Part shown: positions 8,828 to 17,508 of the stretch, piece after piece
Numbering within the stretch: the first letter of the stretch is position 1
Layout of the letters: each line of letters begins with the position of its first letter
DNA from: Streptomyces sp. HM190
GTDB taxonomy: Bacteria; Actinomycetota; Actinomycetes; Streptomycetales; Streptomycetaceae
Length of the DNA stretch: 64,000 nucleotides
Direction of reading: 5' to 3'
Assembly (NCBI RefSeq): GCF_009857135.1
Contig: NZ_CP047318.1
Location: forward strand, 2,480,001 to 2,544,000
The notes under the pieces: model-generated
Seen by the model: the letters and a program-made list of their open reading frames with translations, nothing else
What the model was told of the DNA's origin: nothing
Database searches by the model: none
Program-made: the position numbers and the translations under genes

Positions 8828-9561
8828 ACCCACCGAGGACACCGGAGACACCGGAGACACCAAAAACGCAGGGGACACAGGGGGCACGGGGGGCGCGGAA
8901 GTCGACGCCCGCGTTCCTGGGCGGTGCCCACCGGGTCGGCCGGGCCCTCGTCCGGCATGAACTCCTGCTGCTCGCCTCCCTGTTCCGGTGGATGGCGCGG
9001 CGACCGCACGGGGTCGGTGAGGGGCGGGCCTTCGGGTACGCGCGCGGGCAGGGCGCGATGATGCTCGGCCTCGGCTTCGTGTGCGTCGTCGAGACGGTGA
9101 CCGTGTCCGTGCTGCTGAGCGGACATCCGACGGCCCACCTGGTCTTCCTCGTCCTCGACCTCTACACGGTCCTGGTCGTCGCCGGACTGCACGCCGCCTC
9201 GGTGACCCGGCCCCACGTCCTCACCGACACCGCGCTGCGGCTGCGCCGCTTCGCCTCCGTGGACCTCCTCGTCCCGCTCGCGGCCGTCTCCTCGGTCCGC
9301 CGCGAGCTGTGCCTGACGCACGAGAGGAAGGACGGGGAGCTGAGCCTGGAGAGCGGCTCGCGGACCACCGTCACCCTCGAACTGTCCCACGACGCCCAGT
9401 ACTTGACGTTCCTCGGACGCCCCAGGGCAGTCCGGCTCGTGCGGTTCCACGCCGACGACGCGGAGGTGCTCGTGCGCGAGATCGACCGGCTCCGCCGGGC
9501 CGGGGGCGACGTCACGCCGGTACGAAGCGGACCTTCGCCACTCCCGGCTCGGCCTGGGTGA
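8824..9561 (+). CDS. Membrane protein coupled to MerR regulator
   Basis: 245-residue protein not assigned to a named family. Residues 1-26 are a PE/T-rich tail (PRTPETPETPKTQGTQG). Two hydrophobic helices are visible at about 80-98 (MMLGLGFVCVVETVTVSVLL) and about 103-125 (TAHLVFLVLDLYTVLVVAGL). The C-terminal half is soluble and beta-rich, resembling the PH-like domains found after two-TM segments in small bacterial membrane proteins (RRFASVDLLVPLAAVSSVRRE and LTFLGRPRAVRLVRFHADD). The ATG overlaps the MerR stop. The 3' 50 bp overlap the convergent ribonuclease gene. Confidence 0.7.
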   Translation: MNPPRTPETPETPKTQGTQGARGARKSTPAFLGGAHRVGRALVRHELLLLASLFRWMARRPHGVGEGRAFGYARGQGAMMLGLGFVCVVETVTVSVLLSGHPTAHLVFLVLDLYTVLVVAGLHAASVTRPHVLTDTALRLRRFASVDLLVPLAAVSSVRRELCLTHERKDGELSLESGSRTTVTLELSHDAQYLTFLGRPRAVRLVRFHADDAEVLVREIDRLRRAGGDVTPVRSGPSPLPARPG

Positions 9562-11014
9562 GCCGTACACGCAGCCGTTCCCCCAGCGGGAGCGGTGTGC
9601 CGTCCCGGGCGTCGACGCGACCGATGACCGCCGGGGACTCCAACTGGACGATCCCACTGGTCGGTTCGCCCCTGCCGTTCCGCTCCTCCTCGACGTCCAC
9701 CACCCAGCCGTCGAAGACCTCGCCGACCCGGTCGCCGAGCAGCGCGGCCTCCACGAGGTCGACGCACTCGCGCTCCACGCGGCCCGCCAGGCGGCTGCCC
9801 CCGGACATCTCGTCCGGGAGGGGGTCGAGGGCGGCCAGGACCCACGCGGGGGCCGGGGTGCCGGCGACCGTGGCGAGGCAGAGTTCCGCGGTGTAGCGGT
9901 CGACCAGGCGGCGGAGCGGGGCCGTGCAGTGGGCGTAGGGCGCGGCGACGGCGGAGTGCGTGGTGATGCCGGGGAGGGCGCCGTCGCGGAAGACCGTGTA
10001 GTGGGCGCCGCGCAGCAGGGTCGTGCACTCCTGGAGGAACGCGGCGTGGCGGGGTTCGTGCGGGTCGAGGGCGCGGACCAGGCTCGCGTACGAGACGTGG
10101 TGCGGCCAGTCGATGCGCAGCGCCGTCGCGGTGCGGCGGAGCCGGCCGACGGCGCCGTCCGGGGCGGCGGGCAGCGTGCGGAGGATCCCGGTGCCGCCGC
10201 CGAGCATCAGCTCCGCGGCGGCCATGCCGGTGAGCAGGGAGATGTGGGCGTTCCAGGTGTCGGCGGGGAGGGGCGCCCGGTAGGCGAGTTCGAGCGCGTA
10301 CGCCCCCGGGGTCTCACGGCCGCCGATGTCGTCCCGTTCGACGATCTCCTGTTCGGGGACGTGGAGGGAGATGCCGCCGCGTTCCACCTCCAGGCGTTCC
10401 CGCAGGTGTCCGATCTCCTTGAGCAGGGCGAGGGGTTCCTCGGCGGTGCCCGTGTCGATCTCCTTCTGTACGGACGCGTAGTCGAGCTTGGCGCGGCTGC
10501 GGACGAGGGCCCGGCGCACGTCGATGCCCACGGTACGGCCGTCCGCGTCGAGGTCCAGCGTCCACAGCACCGCCGGGCGGGTGTGGTCCGGGAGGAGACT
10601 GGCGGCGCCCTCGGAGAGGCAGGCGGGGTGGAGGGGGACCTTGCCGTCGGGGAAGTACAGGGTCGTCGCCCGGCGGTGGGTCTCCGCGTCGAGTGCGCTG
10701 CCGGGGGTGACGAACGCGGCGACGTCGGCGATGGCGTACCGGACCCGGTAGCCCCGGCCGCCGACCGCGCCCGGACGGCGGGACAGGTGCATCGCCTGGT
10801 CGAGGTCGGTGGAGGTGGGCGGGTCGACGGTGAACAGGGGGATGTCCGTGGCGTCGTACGACGGGAGCCGGGGCGACTTCGCGGCGTGCTCCGCCTCGAC
10901 GAGGACCTGGAGCGGGAAGGCGTCGGGCACACCGAGTTCACCGCGGAGCGCGCGCAGGGCCGCCCGCAGGGGTGCCTCGGGGGCGCCCAGGACGCGGAGG
11001 TGGCGGCGGGGCAT
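9512..11014 (-). CDS. RNB-domain ribonuclease (RNase II/R family)
   Basis: 500-residue 3'-5' exoribonuclease of the RNB family. The catalytic signature is at residues about 57-76 (IPLFTVDPPTSTDLDQAMHL), corresponding to the D-x5-D-x-D cluster that binds magnesium, although the first aspartate pair is reduced to a single D. AIADVAAFVTPGS and LYFPDGKVPLHP are further RNB core blocks, and TAPLRRLVDRYTAELCLA is the conserved C-terminal RNB helix. Unlike RNase R of E. coli (about 800 residues) it lacks clear N-terminal cold-shock domains, as is typical of this short actinobacterial form. Acts in cytoplasmic RNA turnover. The start at 11014 is an ATG. Confidence 0.9.
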   Translation of the reverse strand: MPRRHLRVLGAPEAPLRAALRALRGELGVPDAFPLQVLVEAEHAAKSPRLPSYDATDIPLFTVDPPTSTDLDQAMHLSRRPGAVGGRGYRVRYAIADVAAFVTPGSALDAETHRRATTLYFPDGKVPLHPACLSEGAASLLPDHTRPAVLWTLDLDADGRTVGIDVRRALVRSRAKLDYASVQKEIDTGTAEEPLALLKEIGHLRERLEVERGGISLHVPEQEIVERDDIGGRETPGAYALELAYRAPLPADTWNAHISLLTGMAAAELMLGGGTGILRTLPAAPDGAVGRLRRTATALRIDWPHHVSYASLVRALDPHEPRHAAFLQECTTLLRGAHYTVFRDGALPGITTHSAVAAPYAHCTAPLRRLVDRYTAELCLATVAGTPAPAWVLAALDPLPDEMSGGSRLAGRVERECVDLVEAALLGDRVGEVFDGWVVDVEEERNGRGEPTSGIVQLESPAVIGRVDARDGTPLPLGERLRVRLTQAEPGVAKVRFVPA

Positions 11015-11224
11015 GCGTCGAGCCTAGGGCGGGGCGGCCAGGACGGCATGCCGACAAAGGCCGTGTGCGGGCCGACCGGGTCCCCGCCTCGGCACAGGAG
11101 CCGACATACCGACGAAACGTGCCGGCGAGGGCCCGCCGCGGGCCGGCCGATCGGGTGGCCGGGTGGCCGGACGTCCGGCGCGCACCCCGTACGCTGTCGC
11201 GGAGCCCTATCCGAAGGAGTACCC

Positions 11225-12007
11225 GTGCTCGTCCTGCTGCCCCCGTCCGAAGGAAAGGCCCCCTCAGCGGGTGGCGCTCCGCTGAAGCTGGAGTCCCTTT
11301 CCCTCCCGGCGCTGAACCAGGCGCGGGAGGCCGTGCTCGGTGAGCTGGTCGAGCTGTGCGCGGGCGACGAGGACAAGGCCCGCGAGGTGCTCGGCCTGAG
11401 CGAGGGGCTGCGCGGCGAGGTCGCCAAGAACGCGGAGCTGCGGACGGCGGGGGCGCGCCCGGCCGGCCAGATCTACACCGGCGTGCTGTACGACGCCCTC
11501 GACCTCGCCTCCCTCGACACCGCCGCGAAGCAGCGGGCGGCGCGTTCGCTGCTGGTCTTCTCCGGGCTGTGGGGCGCCGTCCGCGTCACGGACCGCATCC
11601 CGTCGTACCGCTGCTCGATGGGCGTGAAACTGCCCGGCGTGGGCGCGCTCGGCACGCACTGGCGTACACCGATGGCGTCGGCGCTCCCCGAGGCGGCCGG
11701 CGGTGGGCTCGTCCTGGATCTGCGGTCCTCGGCGTACGCCTCCGCGTGGAAGCCGAAGGGCGAGATCGCCGGGCGCACGGCGACGGTACGGGTGCTGCAC
11801 GCGCCGACCCGGAAGGTGGTCAGCCACTTCAACAAGGCGACCAAGGGCCGCATCGTCCGCAGTCTGCTGTCGGCCGGTGCCGCGCCGAAGGACCCGGCGC
11901 ACCTGGTGGAGGCGCTGCGGGACCTCGGGTACGTGGTGGAGGTGGAGCCTCCGGCCGGGGCCGGGAAGGCGTGGACGCTGGACGTGCTGGTGACCGAGGT
12001 GCACTGA
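11225..12007 (+). CDS. yaaA: YaaA family peroxide-stress protein
   Basis: 260-residue member of the YaaA/DUF328 family. The N-terminal LVLLPPSEGKAPS matches the invariant LPPSKGK-like signature, and later blocks (YTGVLYDALD, LVFSGLWGAVR, DRIPSYRCSMGVKLPGVG, VVDLRSSAY-like VLDLRSSAYAS, VSHFNKATKGR) are all family hallmarks. E. coli YaaA lowers free iron during peroxide stress and binds DNA. The GTG at 11225 has AAGGAG 8 nt upstream, while the longer open frame upstream runs antisense to the ribonuclease gene and is not coding. Confidence 0.92.
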   Translation: MLVLLPPSEGKAPSAGGAPLKLESLSLPALNQAREAVLGELVELCAGDEDKAREVLGLSEGLRGEVAKNAELRTAGARPAGQIYTGVLYDALDLASLDTAAKQRAARSLLVFSGLWGAVRVTDRIPSYRCSMGVKLPGVGALGTHWRTPMASALPEAAGGGLVLDLRSSAYASAWKPKGEIAGRTATVRVLHAPTRKVVSHFNKATKGRIVRSLLSAGAAPKDPAHLVEALRDLGYVVEVEPPAGAGKAWTLDVLVTEVH

Positions 12008-12115
12008 CGGGCACCGAAGCCCGCACCGGACCCAACGGCTCCCCGAACCGGACCCGCACCGGACCCCACCGGCTCCCCGCACCGGAACGGCATCGCGGCA
12101 TGCGCGACGACCTGC

Positions 12116-13516
12116 TCAGCGCAGATGTGACGTGTCGTTGAGGAGGCGGAGCGTGGCGTTGCCGTCGGCGTAGTACGCCAGGGCCGTCAACGAGGCCGCC
12201 GACAGCTCCATGCGGAACAGCGACTCGGGGGGTGCGCCGAGAGCCAGGCGGACCAGGGTCTTGATCGGGGTGACATGGCTGACGAGCAGCACCGTGCGGC
12301 CCCGGTGCGCCTCGGTCAGCCGGTCGCGGGTGGCGGCGACCCGGCGGGCAACCGCCCCGAAGCTCTCGCCGCCGCCGGTGGGCTCCGCGTCCGGCGAGGC
12401 GAGCCAGGCGTTCATGTCGTCGGGGTACCGCTCCCGCACCTCGCCGAAGGTGAGCCCCTCCCAGGCGCCGAAGTCGGTCTCCCGCAGCCCCTCCTCGACG
12501 GTCACGCCCAGTCCGAGGCGGGCCGCGACGATCTGCGCCGTCTCCCGGCAGCGGGCCAGCGGCGACGACACGACCTCCTGGATCGTCCCCCGGAGGGCCA
12601 GCGCGGCGGCGACCCGTTCCGCCTGGTGGCGGCCGACGTCGGAGAGGGACGGGTCGGAGCCGCCGCTCCCCGAGAACCGCTTCTGGGGTGTCAGGGGCGT
12701 CTCCCCGTGCCGGAGCAGCACGAAGGTCGCGGGGGTACCGAGATCGGGGGCGACGGAGGCGACGTTCTTCGCGGCGCGGACGTCGGCGCTCGACGCGATC
12801 CTCTTCGCGACAGAGGCAGAGGCAGCGGCAGCGGCAGCGGCAGCGGCATTGGCAGAGGCAGGGGCATCGGCACTGGTAGGGGCAGCGGCAGCCGCAGGGG
12901 CGCCCGCCCCACCCGCCTCTCTCCCGTAGCCGGTCTCGCCCCGCGCCCCCGCCAGCGCGGCCCTCGCCCTGGCCGCGCCCGCGGTCGCGTCCCCGGGCGG
13001 GCCCGACGGCTCGGGCACGGCGGCGGACGCGGCAGCCCCCGTCCCCCGCCGGGTCGCGCGGGTGTCGAGGTCCGCCGTGGACGCGGCCGGCGACCACTGC
13101 TCGCCACGCTTCCCGGCGTCCATCGCCTCGTTGGCGAGCCGGTCGGCGTGCTTGTTGCGGTCGCGCGGGATCCACTCGTAGGTGACCTGACCGGGTGCGA
13201 AGACCCGCAGGGCCTCGGCGGCCAGCGGCTTCATGTCGGGGTGCTTGATCTTCCAGCGGCCCGACATCTGCTCCACGACGAGCTTGGAGTCCATGCGGAC
13301 GCGGACGGTCGCCGTCGGGTCAAGCGCGTACGCCGCCTTCAGGCCCGCGATGAGGCCCCGGTACTCGGCGACGTTGTTCGTGGCGACCCCGATGTACTCG
13401 GCGGCCTCCACCAGCGGCTCCCCCGTCGCCCCGTCGAGGACGACCGAACCGTAGCCCGCGGGCCCCGGGTTGCCCCGGGACCCCCCGTCGGCCTCGACGA
13501 TGAACTCCCGCACCAC
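12116..13516 (-). CDS. Bifunctional RNase H / acid phosphatase
   Basis: 466-residue fusion. Residues 1-135 are RNase HI: catalytic acids in VEADGGSRGNPG (D9), NNVAEYRG, RMDSKLVVEQ and KHADRLANEA. Residues about 265-466 form a histidine phosphatase of the CobC/GpmB type: LRHGETPLTPQKRFSG holds the nucleophilic histidine, and LLVSHVTPIK the second. The same architecture is known from Streptomyces SCO2299 and Mycobacterium Rv2228c, where the phosphatase part has acid phosphatase or alpha-ribazole phosphatase activity. The linker is alanine-rich low complexity encoded by GGCAGC-type repeats. It removes RNA from RNA:DNA hybrids. The zinc-ribbon gene lies 43 bp upstream on the same strand, suggesting one transcript with Nif3. 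Confidence 0.93.
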   Translation of the reverse strand: MVREFIVEADGGSRGNPGPAGYGSVVLDGATGEPLVEAAEYIGVATNNVAEYRGLIAGLKAAYALDPTATVRVRMDSKLVVEQMSGRWKIKHPDMKPLAAEALRVFAPGQVTYEWIPRDRNKHADRLANEAMDAGKRGEQWSPAASTADLDTRATRRGTGAAASAAVPEPSGPPGDATAGAARARAALAGARGETGYGREAGGAGAPAAAAAPTSADAPASANAAAAAAAAASASVAKRIASSADVRAAKNVASVAPDLGTPATFVLLRHGETPLTPQKRFSGSGGSDPSLSDVGRHQAERVAAALALRGTIQEVVSSPLARCRETAQIVAARLGLGVTVEEGLRETDFGAWEGLTFGEVRERYPDDMNAWLASPDAEPTGGGESFGAVARRVAATRDRLTEAHRGRTVLLVSHVTPIKTLVRLALGAPPESLFRMELSAASLTALAYYADGNATLRLLNDTSHLR

Positions 13517-13559
13517 ACCTGCCTCTTGGCTTGTCGACCAGCGCCGCCGCCGGTCCCGG

Positions 13560-14303
13560 CTACAGACCCGACTCCGAGGTGCGCACCAGGATGCGGCGGC
13601 AGTTCTCGCAGCGGACGACCGTGTCGGGCGCGGCCTTGCGGATCTCGCTCAGCTCGGTGATGGCCAGCTCCTGGCGGCAGCCCTGGCAGGTGCGCTGGTA
13701 CAGCTTGGCCGCGCCGATGCCGCCCTGCTGCTCGCGGAGCTTCTCGTACAGCTTGAGGAGGTCGGCGGGGACGGACGCGGCGATGACCTCGCGTTCCTTG
13801 GTCACCGAGGCGGCCTCGCCGTCGAGTTCCTCGAAGGCGGCGTCCCGGCGGGCGGTCGCGTCGTCGATCCTGCCCTGGACTGCGCCGACCCGCTCGGTCA
13901 GCTCGGCGACCCGCTCCTGCGCGGACTCCCGGCGCTCCATGACCTCCAGGACGATGTCCTCCAGGTCGCCCTGCCGCTTGGCGAGGGAGACGATCTCGCG
14001 CTGGAGGTTCTCCAGGTCCTTCGGGGAGCTGACCGCGCCGGAGTCCAGGCGCTGCTGGTCGCGGGTGGCGCGCTGGCGCACCTGGTCCACGTCCTGCTCG
14101 GCCTTGGTCTGCTCGCGGGCGGTGTCGCTCTCCTCGGTCTGCGCGGCGACGAGGAGGTCCCGCAGCTGGGTGAGGTCCTTCGTGAGCGACTCGATCTCGG
14201 CGTGCTCGGGCAGCGACCTCCGCTTGTGCGCGAGCTGCTGGAGGCGTACGTCGAGGGCCTGGACGTCGAGGAGTCGGATCTGGTCGGCGGGCGCGGCGTT
14301 CAG
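13560..14303 (-). CDS. Coiled-coil protein with C4 zinc ribbon
   Basis: 247-residue protein of the CT398/Cj-type family. Residues about 15-185 form a long antiparallel coiled coil (heptads through LTKDLTQLRDLLVAAQTE and LENLQREIVSLAKRQGDLED). The C-terminus carries a zinc ribbon with CQGC and CENC pairs (about residues 204-232). No ATG, GTG or TTG is available in frame at the expected start: the conserved N-terminus NAAPADQIRLLD is preceded by CTG at 14303, which overlaps the Nif3 stop (CTGA) with GGGAG 8 nt upstream. Translation is thus probably coupled to nif3. The family is always found beside Nif3 and RNase H in Streptomyces; its role is unclear, possibly nucleic-acid binding. Confidence 0.85.
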   Translation of the reverse strand: MNAAPADQIRLLDVQALDVRLQQLAHKRRSLPEHAEIESLTKDLTQLRDLLVAAQTEESDTAREQTKAEQDVDQVRQRATRDQQRLDSGAVSSPKDLENLQREIVSLAKRQGDLEDIVLEVMERRESAQERVAELTERVGAVQGRIDDATARRDAAFEELDGEAASVTKEREVIAASVPADLLKLYEKLREQQGGIGAAKLYQRTCQGCRQELAITELSEIRKAAPDTVVRCENCRRILVRTSESGL

Positions 14304-15181
14304 TTGGGGGCTCCCAGGTTCTCGGTGGCGGTGGTGGACGCCGCGTGGGCGGTCCAGGGGTCGGTGACCGTCTTCGAGACGTGGACGCGCAGGTCCCATC
14401 CCTTCCGGTCGGAGATCTCGTCGAGCTGGGCGGCGGCCAGCTCGCACCAGGGCCATTCGGTGGCCCAGTGCGCCGCGTCGAGCAGCGCGAGGGGGGTGGC
14501 GTCGGCCTCCGTCGTCCGGGCGACGGCCTCGGAGGCGGGGTGGTGGCGCAGGTCCGCGGTGAGGAACGCGTCTACACCGGCCGCGCGTACGGCGTCGAAG
14601 AGGCTGTCGCCGGAGCCGCCGCTGACGGCGACCGTGCGGACCGGCGCCTCCGGGTCGCCGGCGACCCGGATGCCCTGCGCGGTGGCGGGCAGCCGCTCGG
14701 CGGCCCGCGCGGCCAGCTCCCGCACGGTCAGCGGGTGGTCCAGCTCGCAGACGCGGCCGAGACCGCGCCGCCCGGCGGGATCGGTGGCGTCCGGCACGAG
14801 GGGCCGTACGACCCGCAGGTCCAGCGCCCCGGCGAGGGCGTCGCTGACCCCCGGGTCCGCGGTGTCCGCGTTGGTGTGGGCGACGTGCAGGGCGATGTCG
14901 TTCTTGATGAGGGTGTGCACGACGCGGCCCTTGAAGGTGGACGCCGCCACGGTCGTCGTGCCACGCAGATACAGCGGATGGTGGGTGACCAGCAGGTCCG
15001 CCCCCAGCTCGACCGCCTCCTCGACGATCTCCCGCACCGGGTCGACCGCGAACAGCACCCGGGTGACCTCCTGGTCGGGGTCGCCGCAGACCGTGCCGAC
15101 CGCGTCCCACCCCTCGGCCCTCGCGGGCGGCCAGAGGGCGTCGAGCTCGGCGATGACTTCAGACAGACGGGGCACGGACAA
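14300..15181 (-). CDS. Nif3-like dinuclear metal-centre protein
   Basis: 293-residue member of the Nif3/YbgI family (called GTP cyclohydrolase 1 type 2 in some databases). Metal ligands are visible in DLLVTHHPLYLRG (His-His near residue 65) and AHTNADTADPG (His/Asp near 101-108), with the C-terminal AHWATEWPW (His and Glu near 240). The fold forms hexameric toroids with two metal ions per subunit; the physiological reaction is unsettled. The listed start is TTG at 15181; GTG at 15175 (VPRLSEVIAELD) is an equally good choice. The stop overlaps the next start. Confidence 0.9.
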   Translation of the reverse strand: MSVPRLSEVIAELDALWPPARAEGWDAVGTVCGDPDQEVTRVLFAVDPVREIVEEAVELGADLLVTHHPLYLRGTTTVAASTFKGRVVHTLIKNDIALHVAHTNADTADPGVSDALAGALDLRVVRPLVPDATDPAGRRGLGRVCELDHPLTVRELAARAAERLPATAQGIRVAGDPEAPVRTVAVSGGSGDSLFDAVRAAGVDAFLTADLRHHPASEAVARTTEADATPLALLDAAHWATEWPWCELAAAQLDEISDRKGWDLRVHVSKTVTDPWTAHAASTTATENLGAPN

Positions 15182-15529
15182 AGGCTACCTGCACCACTGC
15201 CGTCCCCGACCGGCCACGGGTCACTTGACCAGCCCCCGGGACGTCCGCCCACCGGGCCCCGCCGCGCCCCCGCCGCCCCGGCCGCCGCGCCCACCTCTCC
15301 CCGCCCGCCTCGCCGTCCGCTCCCCACCCGCCTCGCCGGACGCTCCCCGCCCCCGTCGCGACCCGCTCCCCGGGCGTCCGTCCGCGCCCCCGGAGGCTGT
15401 CGTCAGCACATGTCTCGCCGTTCCCTCAGGTGAATCGCGGGACGAGCACCCTTATGTGTGAAGGGGAAGCCCGGTTGTCCCACGTCTGTGCGTGCGAAAA
15501 CTAGCTTCGTGGCCGGAGGTGATCGAACG
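15182..15529. other. Intergenic promoter region
   Basis: 348 bp between the divergent nif3 operon and the next gene. The first half is pyrimidine-rich and very GC-rich without a usable frame. Promoters for both directions presumably lie here; none matches a consensus well enough to place. Confidence 0.4.
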
Positions 15530-16963
15530 ATGACGGCCTGCGCATCCCCATCCCCCACGACGGGCCACGGGAACGAGGCGGGACAGGGGCACGACGACAG
15601 CGAGGAAGGCGCCCTGGGCGACGGGGCGCGGACGCGGTCCGCGTCACCGCCCGGCTGCGTGATCACCGCGGACGGGAGCTACGGGGCACGTCTCGCCCTC
15701 GCCGGGGACGACGCCTGGTTCCCCGAGCGCTGGACCCTGGACGGTCCCGAGCCGTACGCCGTGCCGCTGCCCGCCAACCAGCCCGAGGAGCCCGGCACCG
15801 AGGTCCTCCCCCTGACCGACGGCCGGGTCCTCATCCACCGACCGGCCGCCGAGCGGCATCTGTTCTCGCTCCTCTACCCGACCGGCCCCGGCACCGGCGA
15901 ACTGCTCCTCGGCGCCGTCGAGTGCCTGGACCCCTCCACCGAGCTGCGGCTGCTGCCGCCCGGCCCGTGCGGGGAGTGGGCGTACGCCCTCGCCGTGGGC
16001 CCGAGCTCGACGGCGGTGTGGCTGGTGGCGGGCGGAGCGTTCGGGCCGGAGCGGGTGGCGGAGGTTGCGGGGCGGTGCTCGGGCGGGGTCTGGCTGGACG
16101 GGGCGGGCCGGCTGCTCGCCCTGGACCGGGAGTCGGACGGCCGGACGAAGACGGTCGTGGTGGACCTGGAGCGGGGCGAGGTCACGCCCCTCCTCCAGAT
16201 CGCCGACGACAGCGACGACCGGCTGCTGCTGGCCGACCCCGACAGCGGGCTGCTGCTGATCAGTTCGGACGCGCCCTCGCCCGGCCGTGACCGGCTCGGC
16301 TGGGGCGTGCTGGGCAGCACCCTGCCGGTCCGCTTCCCCGAGTGCCTGCGGGTCCCCGACGGCCACCGCATGACCCCCTTCGCCATCCAGCCGGGCCAGA
16401 TCCTGACCCCGGAGAGCTGCGCGGTCGCGCTCCGCGTGGACGGCGCCCGCGACAGCTGGGTCGGCCTGTGGCGCCCGGCCTCCCGGCAGGTCCACCATCT
16501 GCCCGCCCCCGAGGGATGGCTGACGGGGGCCGGCCTGTGGACCAGGGACGGAGTGCTGCACCTGCCGTATGCCACCGGGGCGGTGGGGTGCGGGGTGGCA
16601 CGGGTCGGGGTGCCGTGGGGGGACGAGCCGGACACCTGTGAACCGGCGCACGAGACAACGGCGCACGAGGCAACGGCACATGGGGGAACGGCACGTGTGG
16701 GAGCGGCACTCGGGGAACCGGCGCACGAGGATGCGCGGGGGGTGGTGTCGGTGGGCGCGGGGGCGTCGGCGGGTGCGTACGGCGCGCCGGACACCCCGGG
16801 CGCGCCCGGTACGCCCGGTCCCTCGGACGGGGCGGGCGTCGCGGGCCTGCCTCCCGGAGCCGAGCGTGCGCCGGTGGGCGGGCTCGCCGTCGCCGCCCGG
16901 CCGGTGCCCTTGCAACAGGCGCCGCTCATAGGGCGGGTGAGCGAGGAGGTGACCGTCGGGTGA
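15530..16963 (+). CDS. Conserved Streptomyces protein, beta-propeller-like
   Basis: 477-residue protein of unknown function. The ATG at 15530 has GGAGGTGATC immediately upstream, a near-complete match to the 16S rRNA tail. Residues about 45-365 contain repeated short beta-rich units (LPLTDGRVLIHRP, GRLLALDRESDGRTK, DRLLLADPDSGLLLISS, GLWTRDGVLHLPYAT) suggesting a propeller-like repeat fold. There is no signal peptide. The C-terminal 110 residues are low complexity with a threonine-alanine-histidine repeat (AHETTAHEATAHGGTA) and a PG-rich stretch, encoded by short tandem repeats near 16640-16740. I do not recognise a named family. Confidence 0.8.
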   Translation: MTACASPSPTTGHGNEAGQGHDDSEEGALGDGARTRSASPPGCVITADGSYGARLALAGDDAWFPERWTLDGPEPYAVPLPANQPEEPGTEVLPLTDGRVLIHRPAAERHLFSLLYPTGPGTGELLLGAVECLDPSTELRLLPPGPCGEWAYALAVGPSSTAVWLVAGGAFGPERVAEVAGRCSGGVWLDGAGRLLALDRESDGRTKTVVVDLERGEVTPLLQIADDSDDRLLLADPDSGLLLISSDAPSPGRDRLGWGVLGSTLPVRFPECLRVPDGHRMTPFAIQPGQILTPESCAVALRVDGARDSWVGLWRPASRQVHHLPAPEGWLTGAGLWTRDGVLHLPYATGAVGCGVARVGVPWGDEPDTCEPAHETTAHEATAHGGTARVGAALGEPAHEDARGVVSVGAGASAGAYGAPDTPGAPGTPGPSDGAGVAGLPPGAERAPVGGLAVAARPVPLQQAPLIGRVSEEVTVG

Positions 16964-17106
16964 GGCGCCCGCGCCGGGCCCGTGCGAGTTTCGGCCAAGG
17001 CGTCACGGCGGAGGCCGACACGCCCTTGGGCGCCTTCGGATCGTGTGCCGAAGCCCGATAAACTCACCCGCCTGTCAGAAGATCATGCCGACGGGGAACA
17101 CTTTCC

Positions 17107-17268
17107 ATGAGCGACGCACACATCACTCAGCCGCCCACTGCCGACCCCCACGAGGCGGAAGGCCATGGCAGGCACCGGGGCCAGATCTCGGCCCACGACG
17201 CCGAGACGACGCCTCGCGGGCGTCACCGCAAGCCGGTCGAGCAGGCGGAGACGACGACGGCCGCCTGA
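17107..17268 (+). CDS. 53-residue histidine-rich small protein
   Basis: Small open frame MSDAHITQPPTADPHEAEG... ending in EQAETTTAA. It has GGGGA about 10 nt before the ATG and strong G/C third-position bias. Charged, hydrophilic and rich in His/Glu/Arg (GHGRHRGQ, RGRHRKP); no membrane segment. Similar short hydrophilic proteins are annotated as hypothetical in other Streptomyces. It is followed by a strong hairpin. Function unknown. Confidence 0.6.
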   Translation: MSDAHITQPPTADPHEAEGHGRHRGQISAHDAETTPRGRHRKPVEQAETTTAA

Positions 17269-17399
17269 CACCGCGGCACAAGTCCTTTCCGGCACCTCTC
17301 CGGTGTGCCTGCGGTGCTTCTACGGCCGGTCCGGACCGTCGATATGAAGAAACGTCAATCCGACACCGGACCGCTCACCGCATCACCACCGCCACACCC

Positions 17400-17432
17400 G
17401 GCCCCGCCCCCGTCACCAAGGGGGGCGGGGCC
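17400..17432. terminator. Bidirectional terminator hairpin
   Basis: Perfect 12-bp stem GGCCCCGCCCCC/GGGGGCGGGGCC with a 9-base loop, placed between the 53-residue gene and the convergent SDR gene. Confidence 0.8.
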
Positions 17433-17508
17433 GTCGCGTGGGACTGTCGCACGGGGCCGATGCGCGGGGCGGGCCGATGCGCGGGGCGGGCCGTCGCGGC
17501 GCGGCCGG

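Noticed and set aside
9929..11224. Upstream extension of the yaaA frame
   Set aside because: Runs antisense to the ribonuclease gene; the family N-terminus starts exactly at 11225.
12275..13660. 461-codon plus-strand frame
   Set aside because: Shadow of the RNase H/phosphatase gene; low complexity and no domain.
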